A DNA stretch of 35,629 nucleotides from contig CANQJY010000003.1 of NCBI GenBank assembly GCA_947624365.1, forward strand, positions 1 to 35,629, in the 5' to 3' direction. Below the pieces are notes generated by a model. It did no database searches and was not told the origin of the DNA. It was given only the letters and a program-made list of their open reading frames with translations. Shown here piece after piece: positions 8,500 through 17,073 of the stretch. Every line of letters starts with the position of its first letter. Position 1 is the stretch's first letter. Origin of the DNA: an uncultured Clostridia bacterium (GTDB lineage: Bacteria; Bacillota; Clostridia; TANB77; CAG-508). The position numbers and the translations under genes are program-made.

Positions 8500-9615
8500 C
8501 TATCGTTCTTTGACAAAGTCTTCCATTATTAATTTTATTACTGCTGCTACTGGTACTGCTAGAAACATACCCATAATTCCAAAATATGCTCCTCCTACTG
8601 TTACTGAGAAAATTACTAGTAGTGGGCTTATTTTTAATGAGTTTCCTATGATTTTTGGGTTTATTATGTTTGCATCTATTTGTTGTAATATGATTACAAC
8701 AATTGCCATAAGTATTGCTTGCCCAATTCCTCCTGTTATTAATGTTATAATTACTGCTATTATAACTGCTATAATTGCTCCAATATATGGAATGATGTTG
8801 AATAATCCTATCATAAATCCTAATAATGGTGCATATTTTACCCCTATTATACTCATTGCAATTGTAGTTAATATTCCGACTATCATTGCATCTAACACTT
8901 GGCTACTAACAAATTTGAAAAATAATTCATTTGCTTGTCCAAAATAATTATCTAAATGTTGGTATGTTTCTTCTTTTAGTATTCTTTTTGCTAACTTTTT
9001 TAAGAATCCAATTATTGATTCTCTTTCTAATAAAATATATACAGATACAACAATTGATACAAATATATCAAATATTGCTGAAAATACATTAAATAAATTT
9101 TGTACATATTCTAGTATTCTTTCATTGTTTAAGCTTAATAATTCTGTTATATTAATTTGTTGAATTCTTTCTACTATACTCATCGCAATATCGCTTTTTA
9201 AAATAGAATCTTCTGGTAAATCTGTAATTGCTTGAACAGCATTTTCATAGTATATTTGAATATTTCCGACTAATTCTATTATGCTATCTCTTAATACTGG
9301 GAATATAACATTTATTATAATCATTAATATTAAAGCTACAACAACAAATGTTGTTAATACACTAAGACCTCTTGCTCGTTTAGTAATAAATTTGCTTTTA
9401 CTTTTTTTGAATGCTTTTTCAATTGATCTTGCTGGCATTATTAGGATATATGCTATAAATATACCTACAAAAAATGGCCTTAATACGCGGAAAAATGTGC
9501 CAAACCATTCTTGTATATTTCCGAAATTATCAAATATTTTATATACAATAATAGCACTCACAATTAATAAAAACCATGATAGCCACTTTTTCCAATTACT
9601 TCTGATTTCTTCCAT
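8500..9615 (-). CDS. AI-2E family transporter (permease)
   Basis: A 371-aa polytopic membrane protein of the AI-2E family (Pfam PF01594). The pattern is typical: two N-terminal membrane helices, then a helix at VLTTFVVVALILMIIINVIF, a long amphipathic middle region, and a C-terminal helix cluster. That cluster includes the conserved-looking GLFNIIPYIGAIIAVIIAV and the end segment KISPLLVIFSVTVGGAYFG. I chose the ATG at 9615 because GGAAGG stands just upstream; an in-frame ATG at 9633 lacks this. It follows the exonuclease III gene by 19 bases and is probably cotranscribed with it. Family members export diverse substrates, so the name does not establish quorum-signal transport. Confidence 0.9.
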   Translation of the reverse strand: MEEIRSNWKKWLSWFLLIVSAIIVYKIFDNFGNIQEWFGTFFRVLRPFFVGIFIAYILIMPARSIEKAFKKSKSKFITKRARGLSVLTTFVVVALILMIIINVIFPVLRDSIIELVGNIQIYYENAVQAITDLPEDSILKSDIAMSIVERIQQINITELLSLNNERILEYVQNLFNVFSAIFDIFVSIVVSVYILLERESIIGFLKKLAKRILKEETYQHLDNYFGQANELFFKFVSSQVLDAMIVGILTTIAMSIIGVKYAPLLGFMIGLFNIIPYIGAIIAVIIAVIITLITGGIGQAILMAIVVIILQQIDANIINPKIIGNSLKISPLLVIFSVTVGGAYFGIMGMFLAVPVAAVIKLIMEDFVKER

Positions 9616-9634
9616 AAATATTTTCCTTCCCATT

Positions 9635-10390
9635 TTATATTTCTATTTCTAACCCTACTGGGCAGTGGTCACTTCCATATACTTCAGGATAAATAGTTGC
9701 TTCTTTTATTTGTTCTTTTATTTTATCTGATACTATAAAATAATCTATTCTCCATCCAACATTTTTCTCTCTGGCATGCCCCATGTAAGACCACCAACTA
9801 TATGCTTCTTCTTTATTTGGATATAAATAACGAAATGTATCTATAAATCCTGCTTTTAATAGTTCTGTCATTTTCTCTCTTTCTTCATCAGTAAACCCAG
9901 CATTCCCTCGATTTGATTTCGGATTTTTTAAATCTATTTCATTATGGGCAACATTTAAATCTCCACACATGATAACTGGCTTTTTAGTATCTAGTTCTAA
10001 TAGATATCGCCTGATTTCATCTTCCCATACTTGTCTATATGCAAGCCTTTCTAGCTCTCTTTTTGCATTTGGTGTATATATTGTTACCATATAAAAGTTT
10101 TCAAATTCTAATGTTATTACTCTTCCTTCTTTGTCATGTTCTTCTATTCCAATTCCATAACTAACTGATTTGGGCTTTATTTTTGTGTATATTGCTGTTC
10201 CTGAATATCCTTTGCGTTCAGCACTATAGTAATATGCCTCATATCCTTTAAATTGTAAATCTATTTGCTCTGGTTGGCACTTGGTTTCTTGAATGCAAAA
10301 AATATCTGCATCTATTTTTTCAAAAAAATCTTCAAATCCTTTGTTTACACATGCTCTTATTCCATTTACATTCCATGAGATTAGTTTCAT
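9635..10390 (-). CDS. xth: Exodeoxyribonuclease III
   Basis: A DNA repair nuclease (AP endonuclease and 3'-5' exonuclease) of the endonuclease/exonuclease/phosphatase fold, 251 aa, normal length. The family motifs appear in order: MKLISWNVNGIRA at the N-terminus (Asn7), FCIQETK with metal-binding Glu35, SGTAIYTK, CGDLNVAHNEIDL with catalytic Asp and Asn, WRIDYFIVSD, and the C-terminal GSDHCPVGLEI with the catalytic Asp-His pair. The ATG at 10390 has GGAG upstream. It is the first gene of a two-gene unit with the AI-2E permease, expressed from the promoter at 10422-10450. I see no functional link between the pair. Confidence 0.95.
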   Translation of the reverse strand: MKLISWNVNGIRACVNKGFEDFFEKIDADIFCIQETKCQPEQIDLQFKGYEAYYYSAERKGYSGTAIYTKIKPKSVSYGIGIEEHDKEGRVITLEFENFYMVTIYTPNAKRELERLAYRQVWEDEIRRYLLELDTKKPVIMCGDLNVAHNEIDLKNPKSNRGNAGFTDEEREKMTELLKAGFIDTFRYLYPNKEEAYSWWSYMGHAREKNVGWRIDYFIVSDKIKEQIKEATIYPEVYGSDHCPVGLEIEI

Positions 10391-10421
10391 GTTGATTTCT
10401 CCGTTTCTTTGATTTTCCTCT

Positions 10422-10450
10422 ATTTTACTATATTCTTCTTAAAAAATCAA
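10422..10450 (-). promoter_or_regulatory. Promoter of xth
   Basis: On the minus strand, TTGATT (10450-10445), a 17-base spacer and TAAAAT (10427-10422) lie 32 bases before the xth start. Each hexamer is close to consensus and spacing is ideal. Confidence 0.5.
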
Positions 10451-10464
10451 CCATTATAAAATAA

Positions 10465-10490
10465 AAGAGTTGGCAATTATACCAACTCTT
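10465..10490 (-). terminator. Intrinsic terminator of the cell-wall hydrolase gene
   Basis: AAGAGTTGG (10465-10473) and CCAACTCTT (10482-10490) form a perfect 9-bp stem with an 8-nt loop. On the minus strand it is followed by a T-rich run. It lies 12 bases after the hydrolase stop codon. Confidence 0.8.
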
Positions 10491-10501
10491 GATATTTATT
10501 T

Positions 10502-11512
10502 TTAAAAATATACATTTCCTCCGATATATACACCAGAATGTGTTCCTGCTGCTCTAAATGATAAATAACTATGATTTCTTTTTCCATTTAAAGCATCTGT
10601 TACGGCTTGCTTTACAGCAGATGAATAGTTTCCATTTAAACGTCTTTTCCAGTGGCTATCTATTGAATAACAGAATTGACCTCTTGCTTTATATTGGCTT
10701 AGTGGGTCTGTTCCATTTCTTCTCCATTTAGCACTTTCTGCCCTGTTACATGCACAAGTAATAACAGCTAATGCTCCTGTGTAACTTGATCCACATTCTT
10801 GTGCTGTTATAGCACATAATAGGTCAAAATCACTTGCTGAATAAGACCACTTTCCTCCGCCATAAGAAACGGCTGATGTTCTTGCATCAGTTGAACCTCT
10901 TGTTGTTACTACTTTTTTATTAACTTGTACAATTTTGTTTACTGGTTGCTTTATAATAACTTCTGATAAAACTGTTTTTTCAATCTCAATATTATTTTGG
11001 TATTTTACTTTATAAGTAATTTCTTTTAATCCTTCTACACCTTTTTGTACTACTTTGTTTTCAACATTAGTATCTGTTCCTGCTGTGTTTTTTGTGATTG
11101 TTTCATAAGGAATAGCTACTTGTTCTACTACAATTTTTTCTGTTATCGGTGCATAGTTTTGCATTAGTTCATCTAAAGATGTTTGTACACCTTGTTCTGA
11201 TACTTCTGCTATTTTTACTTCATTATATGTTTTATCTGTAATTTTTATTACTGTTCCAGAAGATATTGGTTCTTCTAAACCTGGTGTTGTTTTTTGTGTG
11301 TCTTCCAAAATGATGTGATTTTCTTCTAAAACCTCAGCTACAGTTTGTTTACCTGTTAATGCTGTTAATTCATATCCGTTTTGTAATGTAATTTTTACAT
11401 CTGCTAAATTTGTATTTACCGCTAAAACACTAATTCCTGATATTAAGATTAAGATAATGCTTACACATATAATCTTGATGATTGAAAGTGAAGCGTTCTC
11501 TTGATTTTTCAT
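10502..11512 (-). CDS. Secreted G5-domain cell-wall hydrolase (SleB-like)
   Basis: A 336-aa exported protein. Residues about 11-31 are a hydrophobic signal or anchor segment (IIKIICVSIILILISGISVL). Next is a DUF348-like region (VKITLQNGYELTALTGKQTV), then a G5 domain around residues 115-200 (EKIVVEQVAIPYETITKNTA), then a C-terminal Hydrolase_2/SleB-like domain (Pfam PF07486). In that domain LLCAITAQECGSSYTGALAV carries the expected catalytic Glu. G5 domains are thought to bind peptidoglycan or sugars, and SleB-type domains cleave cortex or wall glycan. The domain order resembles YabE-type proteins with a different catalytic domain. The ATG at 11512 follows AAAGGAGGT. An in-frame start 21 codons upstream is rejected because it lies at the promoter. 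Role in spore germination or wall growth is undetermined. Confidence 0.85.
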   Translation of the reverse strand: MKNQENASLSIIKIICVSIILILISGISVLAVNTNLADVKITLQNGYELTALTGKQTVAEVLEENHIILEDTQKTTPGLEEPISSGTVIKITDKTYNEVKIAEVSEQGVQTSLDELMQNYAPITEKIVVEQVAIPYETITKNTAGTDTNVENKVVQKGVEGLKEITYKVKYQNNIEIEKTVLSEVIIKQPVNKIVQVNKKVVTTRGSTDARTSAVSYGGGKWSYSASDFDLLCAITAQECGSSYTGALAVITCACNRAESAKWRRNGTDPLSQYKARGQFCYSIDSHWKRRLNGNYSSAVKQAVTDALNGKRNHSYLSFRAAGTHSGVYIGGNVYF

Positions 11513-11546
11513 ATCTTTTCTTACCTCCTTTGGCAATACAGTTATT

Positions 11547-11575
11547 ATTATAACATATATTGGACAATTTGTCAA
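11547..11575 (-). promoter_or_regulatory. Promoter of the cell-wall hydrolase gene
   Basis: On the minus strand, TTGACA (11575-11570), a 17-base spacer and TATAAT (11552-11547) match both consensus hexamers exactly. It lies 34 bases before the start codon. Confidence 0.75.
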
Positions 11576-11624
11576 ATTTTGCTACTTCTTGTCCTATTTG
11601 TGTTTAACGTTTTATAATATTATA

Positions 11625-11638
11625 TTATGCTACGGAAA
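11625..11638. other. Shared 14-base intergenic motif, copy 1
   Basis: The sequence TTATGCTACGGAAA occurs here and again at 27538-27551. In both places it lies about 50 bases upstream of the -35 box of a promoter for an exported cell-surface protein. It is unusually CG-containing for such AT-rich spacer. A binding site is possible but unproven. Confidence 0.3.
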
Positions 11639-11650
11639 TACGGGATATGC

Positions 11651-12436
11651 TTAAATTTTAAAAATTTTACATGTATTTTCAAATGTCATTTTGGCAACTG
11701 TATCTATTGGTAATTCTTTAGCTTCTGCAATTTTTTGTGCTACATATCGCACATTTCTTGAATCATTTCGTGTACCACGTACTGGTTCTGGTGCTAAATA
11801 TGGGCTGTCTGTTTCAATTAGTATTTTATCGTTTGGCACTAGGTTAATCATTTCATTTGCATTTTTAGAGTTCTTAAATGTAATTGGACCTGCAAAAGAA
11901 ATATAAAAACCTAATTTAAGAGCTTCTTTTATTAACTCTCTGTTTTGAGGGCAACAATGGAATACTCCTTTTTGGCTTACAGGGTTTTCTTTTAAAATAC
12001 TAATTGTATCTGTTATAGCATCTCTTGTATGGATAACTATTGGTAATTCTAACATATTTGCAAGTTGTATTTGTTTTATAAATGCTTTTTTCTGTAATTC
12101 TCTTTTGCTTTCATCTTTTTCCCAATAATAGTCTAGACCTATTTCTCCAATAGCTACTACATTTTGTCTGTTTGTTTTCACTATTTCTTCAATTTTAGAA
12201 ATGGTTTTCCACAATTCTTGTTCTTGTTGTGGAATATCATTTGGAGAAATTCCACATGTTGCATAAATCCAATCATATTTTTTTGCAAAATCAACTGCTT
12301 TTTGAGATGCTTCTAAACTATAACCAGCAGATATCACTTTTGTGATACCTGCTTTTTTTATTTCTTCTATAATTTTATCTCTGTCTACATCAAATTTTTC
12401 ATCATCTAAATGAGCATGACCGTCAAATAGTTCCAT
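11651..12436 (-). CDS. tatD: TatD family metal-dependent hydrolase (DNase)
   Basis: A TIM-barrel metallohydrolase of the TatD/YcfH family, 261 aa, usual length. Metal-ligand motifs are all present: FDGHAHLDD near the N-terminus (His7, His9), AIGEIGLDYYWE with the conserved Glu, LPIVIHTRDA, GVFHCCPQN, and ILIETDSPYLAPEPVRG with the catalytic Asp. Family members are 3'-5' exonucleases on damaged DNA or RNA; the exact substrate here is unknown. Its ATG overlaps the acpS stop by one base (TAATG), which implies translational coupling. I see no clear hairpin terminator after its TAA stop. Confidence 0.92.
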   Translation of the reverse strand: MELFDGHAHLDDEKFDVDRDKIIEEIKKAGITKVISAGYSLEASQKAVDFAKKYDWIYATCGISPNDIPQQEQELWKTISKIEEIVKTNRQNVVAIGEIGLDYYWEKDESKRELQKKAFIKQIQLANMLELPIVIHTRDAITDTISILKENPVSQKGVFHCCPQNRELIKEALKLGFYISFAGPITFKNSKNANEMINLVPNDKILIETDSPYLAPEPVRGTRNDSRNVRYVAQKIAEAKELPIDTVAKMTFENTCKIFKI

Positions 12437-12819
12437 TAGTTTTCCCCTTTCTGCAATATGACTACATATGCTACTGCATAATTTTTACAATGTGAAATAC
12501 TAATATCAATACTTTCAAATAAGTCGTTATCTATTCCTTTTAAATGAATACAAGGCTTTCCTTGTTTATTATTTTCTACTTCGATATCTTTCCAACTAAT
12601 CGCATATTTATCTGGTAAATTAGTTGAAATAGCTTTGAAAGTAGCTTCTTTTGCAGCAAATCTTGCAGCATAATGTTGATACTTCTGGCTGTTTTTTGAT
12701 TCGCAATATGCAATTTCTTTTTCTGTATATACTTTCTCTAAAAAGTGTTTACCAATATCTTCTATTGATTTCTTTATTCTTTCTATTTCTATTATATCTG
12801 TTCCACAAAAAATTTTCAT
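12436..12819 (-). CDS. acpS: Holo-[acyl-carrier-protein] synthase
   Basis: Transfers 4'-phosphopantetheine from coenzyme A to a serine of acyl carrier protein. At 127 aa it has the usual AcpS length. The magnesium-binding residues are in place: Asp8 in GTDIIEIERI and Glu58 in FAAKEATFKA, and the C-terminal ISISHCKNYAVAYVV matches the family. The frame stays open for 52 codons upstream, but those codons read through repeat copy C and the end of the previous gene, so I start at the ATG at 12819 (MKIFCGTD), where the family homology begins. Stop and tatD start overlap as TAATG. It lies downstream of the WG-repeat gene with repeat copy C between them. Confidence 0.93.
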   Translation of the reverse strand: MKIFCGTDIIEIERIKKSIEDIGKHFLEKVYTEKEIAYCESKNSQKYQHYAARFAAKEATFKAISTNLPDKYAISWKDIEVENNKQGKPCIHLKGIDNDLFESIDISISHCKNYAVAYVVILQKGEN

Positions 12820-12848
12820 AATAACACTTCTTTCTGTTTGTTCACTTG

Positions 12849-12926
12849 TGTCCACTTTGGGACGGTCCTTTTTTGGACATTTGTGAAAATGTCCAAAAAA
12901 GGACCGTCCCAAAGTGGACATGGACA
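12849..12926. repeat. Palindromic repeat family, copy C
   Basis: The left arm (12849-12879) and right arm (12890-12920) are 31-nt perfect reverse complements around a 10-nt loop. Arm variant: CCACTTTGGGACGG. A further TGGACA at 12921-12926 follows, and the stop codon of the WG-repeat gene begins at the next base (12927). On the other side acpS starts 29 bases away, so in the mRNA the hairpin would stand between two genes of one operon. Confidence 0.9.
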
Positions 12927-14450
12927 CTATTGTTGATTGTAGTAATTCATGTATAGGTCTTCTCCTAAATGCCATTTTCCAATAAAGTTTACTAGTAAGT
13001 AATCTTCTAAGTCATATTTTGGTTCTTGTATCACTTTTCCTGTGCTGTCTATTGAACCCCATTTTCCATCCTTTTTTATTCCTGCATAGCCATAGTCGTT
13101 TTGTTCTGTTGCATCATCATATTCATAATTTACTACAACATTGCCTTCTTTATCCACAAATCCATATTTTTCGTCTTGCTTGCTTACGAATAGTGTTCGA
13201 TTTGGGAAAATTTGATTTTCTTGTTTTTCTTCAAATTGTAATGTATAGTATTTTGTTTGGTCTTCCTCTTTTATTTTTATATAGCCTTCTTCTGTGTTGC
13301 ATTCTAATAACATTCCTGATTGTTTTGTTTTAAATGTATTGTCTAATATATCTGATTCATAATTTTCTTTTTCTGCTATGTATATATCTGCTTTTTTTTG
13401 ATATGTAATATTTGTATATTCTTGTTCTAACTTTTCGTTTCCTTGTAAATCTATTATTCCATATTTGTCATCTTTTTTATAAATTAAAATTCCGGTCTTT
13501 GCTTCTTTTAAATCATCATATTGGGCTTGTAATGTTACTTCTCCTGTTGTTTTCATTACACCATATTGATTTCCTTTTTTGAAAATTACACCATTATCTT
13601 GTAATTTTAATATTTGTGCAATTTCGTCAAATCCTGTTGTTAATACTTGTGTGCCTTCTTTGTCTACTAAAATTTGTTTTTTATTTTGTAAAACTACATA
13701 TAAATTATTTCCATATACTTGTGTTATACCTTCATATTCACATGGTAATATTATATTTGATGAATAGTCGATAATTCCATACTTTCCTTTATCGTCTTTT
13801 ACAATATATCCTGTTTTGCTATCTTCTCCTAATACTGAAATTTCAGCATATTGTGGTTCAACTATTATTTTACCATCATCACTTGCAATTCCATATTTTC
13901 CATCTTGTTTTATAAGAAGAGCATTTTTTATTCCTAAAATAGGTGTTATTTCATCATATTGAGGTAATAGTAGTTCTTTTCCTGTAAAGTCAATAAGTCC
14001 ATATTTCCCTGCTAATGAAACTTTTAAAACATTTTCTTCATACCATAAATGATTGTTGTCTTTGTTTGCAATTGCTTCTATTCCTTGATATTGAATTAAT
14101 ATTTCTTCATTTTTAGAGTTTAATGCTTTTGTTTGATAACTTCCTTTATCATAATCTACATCATATGTACATAAGAATATATCTGTTTTTGGGTCTGGGA
14201 TGACTACCATCTCTTCATATGATGGATCAATTACAATATTTCCGTTATTGTCAATAACTCCCCATTTTTCGTCTTGGTAAATTGGAAAATAGCTTTCACT
14301 TGTAATTTTTGTATTTGGTTCGTTTTTATCAAATAGTCCCTTTATAAAGTATATAAACATTATTACAATTATAATTGCTATTACAACTGCTAATACTTTT
14401 TTTAAATTTAACTTTGGTTCATTATCATATCTTCTTCCTCTATTTCCCAT
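12927..14450 (-). CDS. Membrane-anchored WG-repeat protein
   Basis: A 507-aa protein with a single N-terminal membrane segment (VLAVVIAIIIVIMFIYFIKG, about residues 19-38) and an otherwise extracytoplasmic body built of WG repeats (Pfam PF14903-like). Repeat cores read KWGVIDNNGNIVIDPSYEE, KYGLIDFTGKELLLPQYDE, KYGIASDDGKIIVEPQYAE, KYGIIDYSSNIILPCEYEG, KYGIIDLQGNEKLEQEYTN, KYGFVDKEGNVVVNYEYDD and KWGSIDSTGKVIQEPKYDL, about nine units with degenerate ones between. Such repeats are common in clostridia but their biochemical role is unknown. The ATG has AGGAGG upstream. It lies 19 bases after spoIIE and is probably cotranscribed with it, which suggests, without proving, expression during sporulation. 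Confidence 0.85.
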   Translation of the reverse strand: MGNRGRRYDNEPKLNLKKVLAVVIAIIIVIMFIYFIKGLFDKNEPNTKITSESYFPIYQDEKWGVIDNNGNIVIDPSYEEMVVIPDPKTDIFLCTYDVDYDKGSYQTKALNSKNEEILIQYQGIEAIANKDNNHLWYEENVLKVSLAGKYGLIDFTGKELLLPQYDEITPILGIKNALLIKQDGKYGIASDDGKIIVEPQYAEISVLGEDSKTGYIVKDDKGKYGIIDYSSNIILPCEYEGITQVYGNNLYVVLQNKKQILVDKEGTQVLTTGFDEIAQILKLQDNGVIFKKGNQYGVMKTTGEVTLQAQYDDLKEAKTGILIYKKDDKYGIIDLQGNEKLEQEYTNITYQKKADIYIAEKENYESDILDNTFKTKQSGMLLECNTEEGYIKIKEEDQTKYYTLQFEEKQENQIFPNRTLFVSKQDEKYGFVDKEGNVVVNYEYDDATEQNDYGYAGIKKDGKWGSIDSTGKVIQEPKYDLEDYLLVNFIGKWHLGEDLYMNYYNQQ

Positions 14451-14469
14451 TTTGCTCCTCCTTGTTTTT

Positions 14470-16848
14470 CTATTTCTCTAAGAATTTAAATACTAGTATA
14501 CTCATGTCATCTTTTGCAACCCCATAATTATTGTCTATAGCTTCATTTAATATTAAATCTGCAATTTTTTTAGTGTTAGATGTTTCAATATCTTCTAATA
14601 CATATCTTAACCATAATTCTTTATTTTTATATTCTACATTAGAATCTAGAATTCCGTCTGAGCACATTACTACAATGTCTCCATTTATAATGTCTTTATC
14701 ATATACTTGTAAATTGCTATTTGGTACAATCCCTGCTGGAAGAGAATTTGATTTTATTATTTGCACTTTTCCTCCATTTTTTATATATGTAGGACATGCT
14801 CCACTTTTTATGAACTCAATGTTTCCTTTATATAAGTCAATAATTGCAATATCTAATGTTGCAAAAACTTCTTTATTTTGATTCATAAGGCTACTGTTGA
14901 TTAATTCTAAAGATGTTTCTTTTTGAAATCCTGCTAATAATAAATTTTCTAACATTTTTACTGCTTTGCTACTACTATTTCTTGCATCTTTTCCAGACCC
15001 CATGCCATCACTAATTGCAAGTAGATATTTTCCGTCTTTTAAACGAATATTTAATATGCTATCACCTGAAACTTCACTTTTGTCTTTTGCTGTATCTGCT
15101 GTTCCAATTGCCATAATAAATTTATCTTCTGATAAGAAATTTAGCCTATTCCCTAAGCTTTCTTCTTCGTTTAAAACAATTGGTTCTTTTAAAACATCAC
15201 TTAGAATTTTCTCGATTACGTCTATTTTATTTTTATGGATTTCTTCTATATATATTTCAATTAAGTATCTTTCTTGTTGTCTGATAGAAATTTCTTGTAT
15301 TGTAATTTCTTTTTGTTCTAGCAATTCTATAATTTGTAATTTTTCCTTTTCAAACTGACCTTCGCTTGAAATTTCTTTTTCAATATTTTTAGCTAAGCTT
15401 GAAATTGCTTTTGATACACCATTTAATTGGTTTTGCATATTTTTTTTGTTTTCTTCCATCTTCTTTTGCCATACAAAACTTGATTTGCTAATTTTATACG
15501 ACATGTTGATTACTCTAACCATTTGTGTAATGTTATCTTCTAAAAATTCACTAATTTGTTTGTCATCAAATCCAATAATATAGCTATTACAATCTGCAAA
15601 TATTTTTAATAGGTCTTCTCTTTTTATTTCTTGTTTGTCTGTCAAAAAATCAAATATTTTTTCTACAATTTTGCCATCTACATTAGATATATCATCATAT
15701 AACATGTTTTGCTCATAACCCCTTAAGTTATCTAATAATTCTGTGCTAAAAATTTGCAGGTTACTTTCTACAGGCAATTCTTTTTCTTCTTCGTTATATG
15801 ATTTTGCCATTTGTTCTATTGTTTGTGATACATTATTTAGTTTCTCTGCTGTTTTTTTACTCTGTGTTAATGCTCCATTTGGAACAGTTGGTAAATATTT
15901 TGAATTTCCAAAGAAGTCAGAAATATTTATTTCAATTGATTTTGGTATGGCTAATAAGCCTATTGAAGCAATTAGTATCTCCTTAAAATAAATTAATTCT
16001 ACTGTATATCCATTTGATACATATGCTAGTACAACATTTCCTAAACAGAATCCAATAATAACTCCTAATTTTCCAAAGCGATTTAGTATTCCTGCAAACA
16101 TTCCTGAAATTGCATATGTTGCTACCATTAATGGGTCTGCAGATGTGATTACTCCTAGTGTTACTCCTATTGTTACTCCTGCTGTTGTTCCTACTAATAC
16201 TCCATTTTTCCAACCTAAAATTAAAACTATTAAAATACTTAAAATATTGCGAATAGAAAATCCTAATATGTTAAATTCTCCAAAACATGTAAAGCTAATT
16301 GCAAGTAATAAACTTGCTCCTAATACTTCTTCAATTGAAAAGGCTTTGTGTTCTCCTATGCTTTGCAAAACATTTATTGAGTTTACAAATATTTTGTAAA
16401 AAACAACTGATATAATTGAAAAAGAAATTACTGATAATATATCATATATAGTAAATCCACTTAGTCCTATTTTTGCAATTCCTATTATTAATGTTGCAAT
16501 AAATATGTGTTTTGATAGGCGCATGTTTTCGTTTTTTTCTTCTTGATACATTGGTTTTATTATAAATGTTGAAATTATTAATAATATTGAGATTAATAAA
16601 TAATTTACTGCTCCTTCTACTCCAAATCCTATAATATTGCCTATTAGTCCGGTTAAAATTATTCCTAGAATGGGAACGGAGTTTGCCATACATGCTGACA
16701 TCATACTTATGCTAAATGGAGATACTTGTCCTCCTATTCCTACAATTGATATCATGAATGAAATGATATATAGTGGGATATATTGTAAAGAAAATACATT
16801 TGAAAAAATTGTTGTTTTTCTTTGTTCTATATTTATGTTTTGAAACAT
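14470..16848 (-). CDS. spoIIE: Stage II sporulation protein E (PP2C-type phosphatase)
   Basis: SpoIIE dephosphorylates SpoIIAA to release sigma-F in the forespore and acts at the polar septum. The 792-aa product has about ten hydrophobic segments in the first 320 residues, a central region of about 270 residues (FtsZ-interaction and oligomerisation region in the family), and a C-terminal PP2C phosphatase domain. In that domain LLAISDGMGSGKDAR carries metal-binding Asp614, GDIVVMCSDGILDSN follows, and KDDMSILVFKF is near the end. I start at the ATG at 16848 (MFQNIN), which has AGAGGTGG upstream; a GTG 25 codons earlier has no such site. It heads the run spoIIE, WG-repeat, acpS, tatD. Confidence 0.94.
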   Translation of the reverse strand: MFQNINIEQRKTTIFSNVFSLQYIPLYIISFMISIVGIGGQVSPFSISMMSACMANSVPILGIILTGLIGNIIGFGVEGAVNYLLISILLIISTFIIKPMYQEEKNENMRLSKHIFIATLIIGIAKIGLSGFTIYDILSVISFSIISVVFYKIFVNSINVLQSIGEHKAFSIEEVLGASLLLAISFTCFGEFNILGFSIRNILSILIVLILGWKNGVLVGTTAGVTIGVTLGVITSADPLMVATYAISGMFAGILNRFGKLGVIIGFCLGNVVLAYVSNGYTVELIYFKEILIASIGLLAIPKSIEINISDFFGNSKYLPTVPNGALTQSKKTAEKLNNVSQTIEQMAKSYNEEEKELPVESNLQIFSTELLDNLRGYEQNMLYDDISNVDGKIVEKIFDFLTDKQEIKREDLLKIFADCNSYIIGFDDKQISEFLEDNITQMVRVINMSYKISKSSFVWQKKMEENKKNMQNQLNGVSKAISSLAKNIEKEISSEGQFEKEKLQIIELLEQKEITIQEISIRQQERYLIEIYIEEIHKNKIDVIEKILSDVLKEPIVLNEEESLGNRLNFLSEDKFIMAIGTADTAKDKSEVSGDSILNIRLKDGKYLLAISDGMGSGKDARNSSSKAVKMLENLLLAGFQKETSLELINSSLMNQNKEVFATLDIAIIDLYKGNIEFIKSGACPTYIKNGGKVQIIKSNSLPAGIVPNSNLQVYDKDIINGDIVVMCSDGILDSNVEYKNKELWLRYVLEDIETSNTKKIADLILNEAIDNNYGVAKDDMSILVFKFLEK

Positions 16849-16958
16849 CCTTACCACCTCTAAAACTTTTTTATGTGTATATTTTACTACTTGTCCTTTG
16901 TGTTTTTTGTCTTTTTTAGTCACTTAATTTAAAAAAGTTTTTTACAAAAAGTGATTCT

Positions 16959-16997
16959 TTGCAATTTTATTTTATTATATTTTATATAAAATTGCAA
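16959..16997 (-). promoter_or_regulatory. 39-bp palindrome and possible promoter upstream of spoIIE
   Basis: TTGCAATTTTAT and its exact complement ATAAAATTGCAA flank a 15-base AT-only centre. On the minus strand the left arm also supplies a -35-like TTGCAA (16997-16992) followed after 17 bases by TAAAAT (16974-16969). A further 30 bases upstream lies TGTCGAT (17030-17024), one base off the Spo0A box TGTCGAA. Promoter and operator roles are inference. Confidence 0.35.
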
Positions 16998-17028
16998 TAA
17001 ATTTGAAAAATTTCTCAATGATATCGAC

Positions 17029-17059
17029 AAAAAGAGATATCTTATCGATACCTCTTTTT
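17029..17059 (-). terminator. Intrinsic terminator after the surface-protein operon
   Basis: On the minus strand AAAAAGAG-G-TATC pairs with GATA-T-CTCTTTTT around a 5-nt loop (13 pairs including one G-U). It ends in a T run and lies 15 bases after the stop codon at 17074. Confidence 0.8.
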
Positions 17060-17073
17060 ATATTGAGTTATTT

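Noticed and set aside
8013..8516. Minus-strand open frame beginning in repeat copy B
   Set aside because: Its first 35 codons are translated from the palindrome and the rest is antisense to the membrane-protein gene. Similar frames start in copies C and D for the same reason.
12820..12975. N-terminal extension of acpS
   Set aside because: The extra 52 codons read through repeat copy C into the end of the WG-repeat gene, while AcpS homology begins exactly at the ATG at 12819.
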